Shown here piece after piece: positions 1-6,063 of a DNA stretch of 64,000 nucleotides; the first letter of the stretch is position 1, and each line of letters starts with the position of its first letter. The position numbers and the translations under genes were made by a program. Below the pieces are notes generated by a model. It did no database searches. It had not been told where the DNA came from and saw only the letters and a program-made list of their open reading frames with translations. Source of the DNA: Bacteroidales bacterium (GTDB taxonomy: Bacteria > Bacteroidota > Bacteroidia > Bacteroidales > FEN-979); the NCBI GenBank assembly GCA_023231005.1, contig JALNWG010000005.1, forward strand, positions 62,001 to 126,000, read 5' to 3'.

Positions 1-693
1 TAGTGTCCGTGTATTGATAATCGTAGTAAGTTGTGCCTCCAAAGGTTTTTCCCTTAAATATGGAGTTTTATTCAGTATAAAATCCACGGTATTGATCCTG
101 ATTTTGGAGGTCAGCGAAAGTATATCACGCGTCAAATTACATTTTCCACTGTAATTTAAGCCCTTTAGCTCCACACTTACGGGAATTGAAGGATCAGCAT
201 ATACAAACCTGGAGTTTGAAAAAGTAATATGTTCAATATTGATATCAGCCATCCCAGTATTAATAGTATCTTTCACTTTGATTGATTCACTGGAATTGTA
301 TACCATAAAATTCGCTGCACCTTTTTCATCATACCGAACCTCCACATTGGCCTTGTCGAGATAAATCCGTGAGATTATTATCGTTTTGCTGAAAAGACTC
401 AATACATCAACGCCAAACGCTACTTCATTAGCAGAAATAAGGGTATCTTTTTCAAAAGGGGCCGAGCTCTTCAAAGAGAAGTCCTTTAATCCAAAAGTCA
501 ATCGAGGAAAATGGCGAAAGAAAGAAACATTTATTTCGGAAAAGTTAAGTTCGGTTTTTAGTCTTTGGTTTGCGACTGCTTTTAATTCCTGTGAAATTTT
601 ATCTTTGAAAATAAATGGAACGGTTAAAAGGAGTGTAACCAGCACCAAAAGGGTCAAAAATACAACGATCAGAATTTTCCTTATTCGTTTCAT
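1..693 (-). CDS. AsmA-like membrane-anchored protein, C-terminus cut by window edge
   Basis: 231 codons are open from an ATG at 691-693 to the left edge, with no stop, so the gene is partial. The protein begins with a basic stretch (MKRIRK) and one hydrophobic segment at about residues 7-28. It then runs into a beta-rich region in which the pattern 'LSLFSKTIIISRIYLDKANV' around residues 105-125 is typical of AsmA-like proteins. Members of that family are anchored in the inner membrane with a long periplasmic part, and have been linked to lipid transport and outer membrane assembly. The function here is inferred from the N-terminal third only. A -7-like box lies just 4 bases before the start codon. 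Confidence 0.72.
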   Translation of the reverse strand, partial: MKRIRKILIVVFLTLLVLVTLLLTVPFIFKDKISQELKAVANQRLKTELNFSEINVSFFRHFPRLTFGLKDFSLKSSAPFEKDTLISANEVAFGVDVLSLFSKTIIISRIYLDKANVEVRYDEKGAANFMVYNSSESIKVKDTINTGMADINIEHITFSNSRFVYADPSIPVSVELKGLNYSGKCNLTRDILSLTSKIRINTVDFILNKTPYLREKPLEAQLTTIINTRTL

Positions 694-697
694 GGTT

Positions 698-705
698 TAA
701 AGGTA
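698..705 (-). promoter_or_regulatory. -7 box (TACCTTTA) just before the AsmA-like gene
   Basis: TACCTTTA on the minus strand is one base off the Bacteroidota -7 consensus TAnnTTTG. No clear TTTG is present 19-21 bases upstream. The box ends only 4 bases before the ATG at 693, so a transcript from it would have almost no leader. Confidence 0.4.
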
Positions 706-834
706 GAAACTTTTCTTTTGAAATAATTATATTTTGCCATGGGATTTTTTTGCACCATCATTTGTATCATTATTCCGCCACTAACAGTATTGGATCGAGA
801 TTGCAGGGCGTTTTTGATTGTCCTTCTGCTCCCC

Positions 835-1296
835 TTATTTCATCTCCTTCAGAGCCATGATTGCTTCGTCAACATGTTTTTGAAAATTAATCTGCGATGA
901 AAAAATCATCCGAATGGTCCCTTGCTTATTAATTACAAAAGTAACCCTCCCGGGAAGTACACCCAAAGATTTACAGACCCCATATTTTTCAGCTACAATG
1001 TTGTTCTTGTCAGAAAGAAGGATGAACGGCAATTTGTGGTTTGCAGCAAAAGCCTGATGAGAAGATATATTATCGGAACTGATCCCAATTACTTCGGCAC
1101 CCGCCTCTTTAAAAACTTCGTAACTGTCACGAAAACTGCATGCTTCCTTTGTACATCCGTATGATTCATCCTTAGGATAAAAATAAACCACCAGATTTGC
1201 TTTACCTAAAAAATCGTTGAGGTTAACCCTTCTCCCATTTTGATCGGGTAAGGAAAATTCTGGTGCTTTGCTGTCAATATCAATCTTTTGTTCCAT
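835..1296 (-). CDS. bcp: Thioredoxin-dependent peroxiredoxin, Bcp/PrxQ type
   Basis: This 153-residue protein belongs to the AhpC/TSA thioredoxin-fold superfamily and reduces hydrogen peroxide and organic hydroperoxides in the cytoplasm using thioredoxin. The active-site block YPKDESYGCTKEACSFRD carries the peroxidatic Cys48 and a second Cys53 five residues on, the spacing typical of Bcp/PrxQ. The usual Thr-Pro before the catalytic Cys is Ser-Tyr here. The length is normal for the family. It starts at an ATG, stands alone, and has a good promoter 53 bases upstream (1349-1380). It is convergent with nothing on its left: the AsmA-like gene downstream lies on the same strand. Confidence 0.93.
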   Translation of the reverse strand: MEQKIDIDSKAPEFSLPDQNGRRVNLNDFLGKANLVVYFYPKDESYGCTKEACSFRDSYEVFKEAGAEVIGISSDNISSHQAFAANHKLPFILLSDKNNIVAEKYGVCKSLGVLPGRVTFVINKQGTIRMIFSSQINFQKHVDEAIMALKEMK

Positions 1297-1348
1297 ATCG
1301 ATTTTATTTTACCTGCTCTCCATTTTAGTTCTTAATTCTTGAAAATTA

Positions 1349-1380
1349 TAAAGATACACATTCTATTAATAGTTAACAAA
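1349..1380 (-). promoter_or_regulatory. Bacteroidota-type promoter of bcp
   Basis: On the minus strand, TTTG (1377-1380), a 20-base spacer and TATCTTTA (1349-1356) match the Bacteroidota primary-sigma promoter pattern TTTG-N19-21-TAnnTTTG except for the last base. It leaves a leader of roughly 45-50 bases to the bcp ATG at 1296. Confidence 0.6.
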
Positions 1381-1518
1381 TAATTTATTTAGAATGTTTT
1401 CAAATAAAACAACTATTTTAAGAATGTTTTGATTACTTTTGAGAAAAACCGTAGGAAATGTGAAAGAGGGTAAGCGTGATTCATACGAAATTGTACCAAT
1501 AAAATCATCAATTTCTTA

Positions 1519-1848
1519 ATGATGACAGATAAACGGAATTTTAAAAAAGAAGAAATATTAGCGGATTACAAACTTGCAATGGAGAACGTTTGATGAATTG
1601 CCATTTTGCTACACGAAGCCTGGAGGAAAAGGGTGATTGGAAAGATCTGACAAAACAAAAAATTCTCCGTTAAAGGAAATGAAGTTGCATTTGGGACGAC
1701 GGCTATGGTATCTCGATCCCAATAAAATTGCAAACAACGGCAATTACTTCACTCCGCCTGGCATCCCGGAAATTTTGAGAGATGTTCTTGAAATAGTATA
1801 CGAAATGATGCATGAATTCAATCCGAATAGATTTTCGAAACTTTGGTG
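1519..1848 (+). pseudogene. Shattered relic of a fused 2-oxoacid dehydrogenase E1 (TPP enzyme)
   Basis: Short pieces that resemble successive parts of one long protein family lie here in the correct order but in changing frames. First is an N-terminal piece (MMTDKRNFKKEEILADYKLA) from 1519, stopped by TGA at 1591. Then NCHFATRSLEEKGDWKDLT (from 1597) appears, then KGNEVAFGT (about 1672-1698), then DDGYGISIP (1698-1721) followed by a QTT motif. These recall the conserved blocks of the roughly 800-residue fused alpha/beta E1 of branched-chain or pyruvate-type dehydrogenases that is common in Bacteroidota, where the blocks are separated by tens to hundreds of residues. Only about 110 codons' worth of DNA remains, so large internal deletions plus frameshifts are inferred. 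A 70-codon open frame at 1637-1849 is an accident of the decay. The family match is from memory of the motifs. A TACTTTTG box at 1434-1441 may be its old promoter. Confidence 0.6.
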
Positions 1849-1877
1849 ATTGAGAGATTAAAAATCAAGGATAAGAT

Positions 1878-2561
1878 ATGATGGATTTAGAAATTTTACA
1901 GACCGGAGATGGGTCCGATACCTTATACAACAGTGCTTTAAATGAATCATACCACTCCACATTCGGTGCCATTCAGGAATCACGATTCATTTTTATTGAT
2001 CAGGGATTACGGTCAGCGTTTCAAACATTTCAGCAGGAACCACTCCAAATACTCGAAATAGGCTTCGGAACCGGTTTGAATGCTTTTCTTACCCAGATGG
2101 AAGCTGAAAAAACAGGGAGAAAAGTAACTTTTTCATCACTGGAGGCTTACCCTTTACCCCCAGAAATATGGCAACAATTAAATTATCCCAGACAATTTTA
2201 TCCCATCGACTGCACAGCTCAGTTTTATCAACTGCATCAGGCTGCATGGAACCAACCGGAAGATATTTCTGCTCATTTCATTCTTCACAAAATGGCAGTG
2301 ACCCTTGAAGTTTTCACGCCGAAAGACAACTTTTTTCACGGGGTCTTTTTCGATGCGTTTTCACCTGCTGTTCAACCGGAATTATGGAGTGAATCTGTCT
2401 TTAAAAAAATATTTACAGGAATGAAATCCGGAGCAACACTCATGACATATTCCGTAAAAGGGTCGGTAGTCAGAGCATTGAAGTCTGCTGGTTTTACAGT
2501 CGAAAAACGTCCCGGACCACCAGGAAAAAGGCATATTCTTTGTGCAACGAAAATAATATAG
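1878..2561 (+). CDS. mnmD: tRNA 5-methylaminomethyl-2-thiouridine-forming methyltransferase, MnmD/MnmC N-domain type
   Basis: This 227-residue SAM-dependent methyltransferase corresponds to the stand-alone version of the MnmC methyltransferase domain (DUF752). The family carries out the last methylation in making mnm5(s2)U at the wobble position of some tRNAs. Visible signatures are the SAM-binding loop EIGFGTGLN at residues 60-68, the acidic/aromatic block FFDAFSP followed by QPELW near residues 153-166, and the C-terminal GPPGKRHI segment. The FAD-dependent oxidase half found in enterobacterial MnmC is absent, as is usual for MnmD. Two adjacent ATGs (1878 and 1881) could serve as start. The gene appears intact although gene relics flank it on both sides. 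Confidence 0.88.
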   Translation: MMDLEILQTGDGSDTLYNSALNESYHSTFGAIQESRFIFIDQGLRSAFQTFQQEPLQILEIGFGTGLNAFLTQMEAEKTGRKVTFSSLEAYPLPPEIWQQLNYPRQFYPIDCTAQFYQLHQAAWNQPEDISAHFILHKMAVTLEVFTPKDNFFHGVFFDAFSPAVQPELWSESVFKKIFTGMKSGATLMTYSVKGSVVRALKSAGFTVEKRPGPPGKRHILCATKII

Positions 2562-2603
2562 ATATATCCCTAAGTTTTCGTCACTGGGAACATCTAATAT
2601 AGA

Positions 2604-2729
2604 AACATCCTCCCCTTAGACGAAGAGCCCTGCATCACTCAAGATGTTTGTATTGTCGTTTTCGAATTCATTTCAAAATTCAGAGGAGAAACAAAATTCT
2701 GGACTTGGATCTATCGGATCAGTGTTTAA
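2604..2729 (+). pseudogene. Relic of an ECF-type RNA polymerase sigma factor (region 2 fragment)
   Basis: One forward frame reads about 40 residues that match the core of sigma-70 region 2 in ECF sigma factors: DEE..CITQDVCIVVFEFI, then SKFRGETKFWTWIYRISV, then a TAA at 2727-2729. The segment corresponds to the usual 'lTQDvFi.vf..i.kFRGes.FsTWlYRIavN' block. No start codon with a proper N-terminus, no helix-turn-helix region 4 and no continuation in another frame could be seen, so it is a fragment of a lost gene. It overlaps the 3' end of the convergent hydrolase-like gene by 4 bases. The motif match is seen directly, and the family assignment rests on that one block. Confidence 0.62.
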
Positions 2730-3952
2730 GACCTTGAAAGAAACCGGCAAACCCGATTAAAAACCTTCTCAAATCCTTCGGTTATCTGCGGTTCAAATCG
2801 CATATTGGATGGAAACGGGTTTTCATGTTTATAAGGGTAATCAAAATCGATGATATCCACCGGAATAGGAATATTGCGATTAGACCCTTGTAACGTATTG
2901 ATGACCTCATAAGGAGGAACCACTTTGTCATTCTCGAGTGCAATCGCATAAACCTGGTCACTTAATTTACGGAGTATTTCTTCCCTCTGTTGCCGATTGA
3001 CATTATAATTTAACATCGCACAAAAATTGATCCCTTCAGGATGATCTCCCGAGAGGTAATGTTTCAGCCTAAGGTCATTTTTTAAATGAGTTTCGAGGTG
3101 TTCAACAATGTACGAATATAACGCTACATTTGCTTCACTGTCGAGAATGTACCGTGAAACAGGCGACAGCCGGTTAAACACGGTTCCACCACAAAAAAGA
3201 CACAGCTTTGAAGTTGAAAAATAATCCTTGTGGTTTGTCATTATTAAGATCTGCGCCAGCAGTGCACCGATGGAATAGGCAAAAAGATCATACCGGGCAT
3301 TTTTGTCGATGAACGGATGTTGACCTGTTTTAATCTGGTCGAGGAGCTGTATCACATCATAATAAGATTGGAGTCCTGACCAGATAAAACGCTGTGGTTT
3401 CACATGAAGGCGCGTACTGATGGCAACATTGGAAAAGGTTCCGGCAATGAGATTTGGAAAAGCTTTTTTTCGTTCTTCACTAACCTTGTTCATTTGCCGT
3501 GAATCGGACCAGGTTATTGGTGAACGGTTCATGTGAAAAGCAAAGGGAAAGAGGACGACTGCTTTTCCGGTATTTTCAACTATTTCCCTGGCCCATGGTA
3601 AATACTTATCCCATGTTTTTTCATTAAACCCATGGAACATTAAAACGAAATCATGAATTATTGAAATGTCGGCCGGAGCAATAATATGATAACGGAATTG
3701 CTTGTTTTCACATACTTCAGAATCATGAATATCGAGAACCGGATGGGTTACAATCCGATTCTGGAAAGCTCCTTTGTCGGCTGGTTGAAAAGAATGTATC
3801 GGACAATAATAGGAAGATTCCCCTGGCAAAATGGTTGCATTTTCAGAAATAAATAAAAAATTCCGAATAATTGTCTTTTCATCAAGGAAAATGGAAGGAT
3901 CATTATAATTGGTCTTCCGTTTAAGATCATTATAAATGACAGAATATGACAT
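2726..3952 (-). CDS. Alpha/beta-hydrolase-like protein of unknown function (resembles DUF6051)
   Basis: The chosen product has 408 residues. Features of an alpha/beta-hydrolase fold are visible: an oxyanion-type segment LMFHGFNEKTWDKY, a nucleophile elbow AYSIGALLAQ (Ser in an A-x-S-x-G variant of GxSxG), an acidic DKVVPP segment and a late His in YPYKHENPF. There is no signal peptide or membrane segment. The substrate is unknown, and I believe it belongs to DUF6051, without certainty. The start is placed at the ATG at 3950-3952 rather than at 3988, because a TATCTTTG promoter box sits at 3973-3980, between the two possible starts. The gene appears monocistronic and converges on the sigma factor relic. 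Confidence 0.72.
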   Translation of the reverse strand: MSYSVIYNDLKRKTNYNDPSIFLDEKTIIRNFLFISENATILPGESSYYCPIHSFQPADKGAFQNRIVTHPVLDIHDSEVCENKQFRYHIIAPADISIIHDFVLMFHGFNEKTWDKYLPWAREIVENTGKAVVLFPFAFHMNRSPITWSDSRQMNKVSEERKKAFPNLIAGTFSNVAISTRLHVKPQRFIWSGLQSYYDVIQLLDQIKTGQHPFIDKNARYDLFAYSIGALLAQILIMTNHKDYFSTSKLCLFCGGTVFNRLSPVSRYILDSEANVALYSYIVEHLETHLKNDLRLKHYLSGDHPEGINFCAMLNYNVNRQQREEILRKLSDQVYAIALENDKVVPPYEVINTLQGSNRNIPIPVDIIDFDYPYKHENPFPSNMRFEPQITEGFEKVFNRVCRFLSRS

Positions 3953-3972
3953 ACGATAAAATTTTATTGCGA

Positions 3973-3980
3973 CAAAGATA
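3973..3980 (-). promoter_or_regulatory. -7 box (TATCTTTG) of the hydrolase-like gene
   Basis: A perfect TAnnTTTG box lies on the minus strand, 20 bases before the ATG at 3952. No TTTG at the ideal distance was found; the nearest is 15 bases upstream. The 7-base inverted repeat TTAATGC/GCATTAA at 4043-4062 lies between this box and the divergent one at 4112-4119. Confidence 0.5.
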
Positions 3981-4111
3981 CAACTCAAAGTCTATCAAAA
4001 TTCTCTTCCTTCAGATCAACAAAACGAATTAGAATATTTCATTTAATGCATCAGAGCATTAACGAAAATTAAAGAAAAAAATTTTAGTTAAGTGGGTGTA
4101 GACATTTGTAC

Positions 4112-4119
4112 TAATTTTG
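4112..4119 (+). promoter_or_regulatory. -7 box (TAATTTTG) of the lipoprotein-lpxH pair
   Basis: TAATTTTG fits TAnnTTTG exactly and lies 43 bases before the ATG at 4163. The -33 element is not clear. Confidence 0.45.
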
Positions 4120-4162
4120 CTGTTGGTAATTTTCTAAAACACTAGCTAATTCTATATCTGGC

Positions 4163-4891
4163 ATGGGCAATATCCAAGGTAATGTTTTCTTTCTATTCAT
4201 TTTCCCGTTTTTTTTCCTTATATCCTGTACCTCCCAGCCTGCGGGTAAGGTCATTCTTACCGGGCAATTGAAAAATGGTTCCGGCGAAAAATTAATTCTT
4301 AGTGAATTGGACACCAAGACGATAAATAAAATTGATTCTGTAACACTGGATGTCAAAGGATCTTTTCAAACCAAATTAGCTCCATCTCAGCCAGGGTTTT
4401 ATCTCCTTCAGGCTGCATCCGGAAAGGTAATGGTGCTTTTTATTCAACCGGATGATATCATAAGATTACAAGGAGATTTTACAAATTTTCCGGATTTTGT
4501 TGCGATAAAAAGTAACCGTGAAGCCGAATCTCTCAATGATTTTTTCCGGTTTACCCACAGGAATGAGCGTCACGTTGATTCACTCGAAAACATACTAGTT
4601 GAGCATGAGGGTGATCCCGATTACCCTGAGTTGACCCAACAGATTGATACGGTTTTCAAGACGATCTGGGATGGTCAGAAACGTTATGAAATCAACTATA
4701 TCAATACTCATTTATCTTCACTTACTTCCCTGATCGTGATTAATTATGCTTTTGGGATGAATTCGGTGTTGGGGATGGAGGAAGATCTGCCATTGTATCT
4801 CAAGCTGGATTCTTCGTTAATAAAGTTATACCCTGAGAATAAACATGTGAAATTTCATCATCAGCGGGTGATGGAACATAAAAAAGTCTAA
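4163..4891 (+). CDS. Lipoprotein with a DUF4369-like domain
   Basis: This 242-residue protein has a lipoprotein signal peptide: a hydrophobic stretch rich in Phe at residues 9-20 followed by the lipobox LISC, giving a lipidated Cys around residue 22. After it comes the pattern KVILTGQLKNGSGEKLILSEL, typical of the DUF4369 beta-domain that often precedes a thioredoxin domain in Bacteroidota proteins such as those related to TlpA. Here the protein ends before any thioredoxin fold or CxxC motif, so it is a domain-only version or a shortened relative. It precedes lpxH by 9 bases and is probably co-transcribed with it. The function is unknown. Confidence 0.75.
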   Translation: MGNIQGNVFFLFIFPFFFLISCTSQPAGKVILTGQLKNGSGEKLILSELDTKTINKIDSVTLDVKGSFQTKLAPSQPGFYLLQAASGKVMVLFIQPDDIIRLQGDFTNFPDFVAIKSNREAESLNDFFRFTHRNERHVDSLENILVEHEGDPDYPELTQQIDTVFKTIWDGQKRYEINYINTHLSSLTSLIVINYAFGMNSVLGMEEDLPLYLKLDSSLIKLYPENKHVKFHHQRVMEHKKV

Positions 4892-4900
4892 ATTTAAGGC

Positions 4901-5659
4901 ATGACGAAGAAGATATATTTTGCCTCTGATTTTCATTTGGGTATTCCGGACCACGATCGCAGCCTGGAGAGAGAGAAAAAATTGATCGATTGGCTTGATC
5001 AAGCCTGTGTTGATGCTGCGGAGATCTTTTTACTCGGAGATCTTTTTGATTTTTGGTTTGAATATAAAACAGTAATTCCGAGAGGGTATGCCCGTTTAAT
5101 GGGGAAACTTGCCGACATTACTGATTCCGGTATTCGGGTTCATCTCTTTCTCGGAAATCATGACATGTGGGCTTTTGATTATCTGCATCGTGAATTGAAT
5201 ATTCAGTTACACCGAGGACCAGAGTTCCGGGAGTTTTATGGAAAAAAATTTTACCTTGCACATGGCGATGGGTTAGGACCCGGAGATCATGGGTATAAAT
5301 TCATCAAAAAAATATTTGCCAATCGTTGTAATCAGTGGCTCTTTCGTCTTATTCACCCGGATTGCGGAATTTCGATGGCGCTTTTCTGGTCACGAAAAAG
5401 CCGTGCTGCAGCCATTGACAAGGAGCAGCGGGAAGAAGCCCGAAATAGAAGACTCATTGATGAGCGGATCACCATTCATTCAAGGGAGCTTCTAACAACG
5501 CATCCCGATTTGGATTTCCTGGTTTACGGACATTATCACTATCCTATTCTGATGCCTTTGAGTGATAAAGCCACACAAATCGTATTGGGCGATTGGTTAA
5601 CCCATTTCACATTTGCTGTGTTTGATGGGCAAAAGTTGGAGTTGAAGAGATTTTTCTGA
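4901..5659 (+). CDS. lpxH: UDP-2,3-diacylglucosamine diphosphatase (LpxH-type metallophosphoesterase)
   Basis: The 252-residue protein shows the full set of calcineurin-like metallophosphoesterase motifs in order: SDFHLG near residue 9 (D-x-H), LLGDLFDFW near residue 46 (GD), LGNHDMW near 86 (GNHD), AHGDG near 123 and YGHYHYP near 205. LpxH hydrolyses UDP-2,3-diacylglucosamine to lipid X in lipid A synthesis at the inner face of the membrane. The motif block with DFWFEY after GDLFD is typical of LpxH-like proteins, but related enzymes without proven substrate exist in Bacteroidota. It follows the lipoprotein gene by 9 bases. Confidence 0.82.
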   Translation: MTKKIYFASDFHLGIPDHDRSLEREKKLIDWLDQACVDAAEIFLLGDLFDFWFEYKTVIPRGYARLMGKLADITDSGIRVHLFLGNHDMWAFDYLHRELNIQLHRGPEFREFYGKKFYLAHGDGLGPGDHGYKFIKKIFANRCNQWLFRLIHPDCGISMALFWSRKSRAAAIDKEQREEARNRRLIDERITIHSRELLTTHPDLDFLVYGHYHYPILMPLSDKATQIVLGDWLTHFTFAVFDGQKLELKRFF

Positions 5660-5673
5660 CACAAGGCCAAAAA

Positions 5674-5703
5674 AAAGTGGTCAGGCTTTTACCAGACCAC
5701 TTT
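5674..5703 (-). terminator. Rho-independent terminator after the ferredoxin gene
   Basis: A 9-base-pair stem (AAAGTGGTC at 5674-5682 with GACCACTTT at 5695-5703) around a 12-base loop is followed on the minus strand by a run of eight T. It lies between the convergent lpxH and ferredoxin genes; the T-run makes it mainly a minus-strand terminator, while the plus strand has only a short TTT. Confidence 0.8.
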
Positions 5704-5722
5704 CATCAACAATTACTTCTGA

Positions 5723-5890
5723 TTATTCCGGATGGATTGCCTCAACCGGACAAACGTCGGCGCAAGTGCCGCATTCGGTGCAAACTTCGGGATCAATTTT
5801 ATAAATATCACCTTCAGAAATAGCTTCAACGGGACACTCATCGATGCAGGTTCCGCAAGCAGTGCAATCATCACTAATTTTGTAAGCCAT
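5723..5890 (-). CDS. 2[4Fe-4S] ferredoxin
   Basis: This 55-residue ferredoxin consists of two tandem cluster-binding motifs, CTACGTCIDECP and CTECGTCADVCP, each supplying four Cys ligands in the classic clostridial-type arrangement. It is a soluble low-potential electron carrier. The start is the ATG of MAYKISDDC at 5888-5890; an upstream in-frame ATG at 5924-5926 lies in the leader inverted repeat and adds a 12-residue extension unusual for the family. The gene is divergent from korAB, whose product reduces ferredoxin, which suggests that the two work together. A terminator follows and a TATCTTTG box precedes it. Confidence 0.93.
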   Translation of the reverse strand: MAYKISDDCTACGTCIDECPVEAISEGDIYKIDPEVCTECGTCADVCPVEAIHPE

Positions 5891-5906
5891 GACTTTGTTA
5901 TTTTGC

Positions 5907-5924
5907 GTCCCAAAGATTTGGGAC
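5907..5924. promoter_or_regulatory. Perfect 8-bp inverted repeat in the ferredoxin leader
   Basis: GTCCCAAA (5907-5914), two bases, TTTGGGAC (5917-5924). It lies between the ferredoxin -7 box (5950-5957) and the ferredoxin ATG, so it is either an operator or, in RNA, a 7-pair hairpin with a 4-base loop. No T-run follows, so it is not a standard terminator. Confidence 0.45.
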
Positions 5925-5949
5925 AAGGTTAATAATTCGAATTTGTGGT

Positions 5950-5957
5950 CAAAGATA
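5950..5957 (-). promoter_or_regulatory. -7 box (TATCTTTG) of the ferredoxin gene
   Basis: A perfect Bacteroidota -7 box on the minus strand, about 60 bases before the ferredoxin ATG. The palindrome GTCAA-TT-TTGAC at 5991-6002 and further TTTGAC copies lie between it and the divergent korA promoter. Confidence 0.5.
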
Positions 5958-6011
5958 CATATTTTTAATTGACAATAGAAAATGGCTTATGTCAATTTTG
6001 ACTTTTATCAC

Positions 6012-6041
6012 TTTGACTTTTGACAATATTCAGTAACTTTG
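6012..6041 (+). promoter_or_regulatory. Bacteroidota-type promoter of korAB
   Basis: TTTG (6012-6015), an 18-base spacer and TAACTTTG (6034-6041), 22 bases before the korA ATG. The spacer is one base shorter than the usual 19-21. A cluster of TTGAC words (5991-6023) overlaps the -33 region and could be a regulator site. Confidence 0.6.
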
Positions 6042-6063
6042 CAAGACTAAAAGATTTCAAACT

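Noticed and set aside
1637..1849. 70-codon open frame as a real small gene
   Set aside because: It changes frame relative to the recognisable pieces of the decayed E1 gene, which explain the sequence better.
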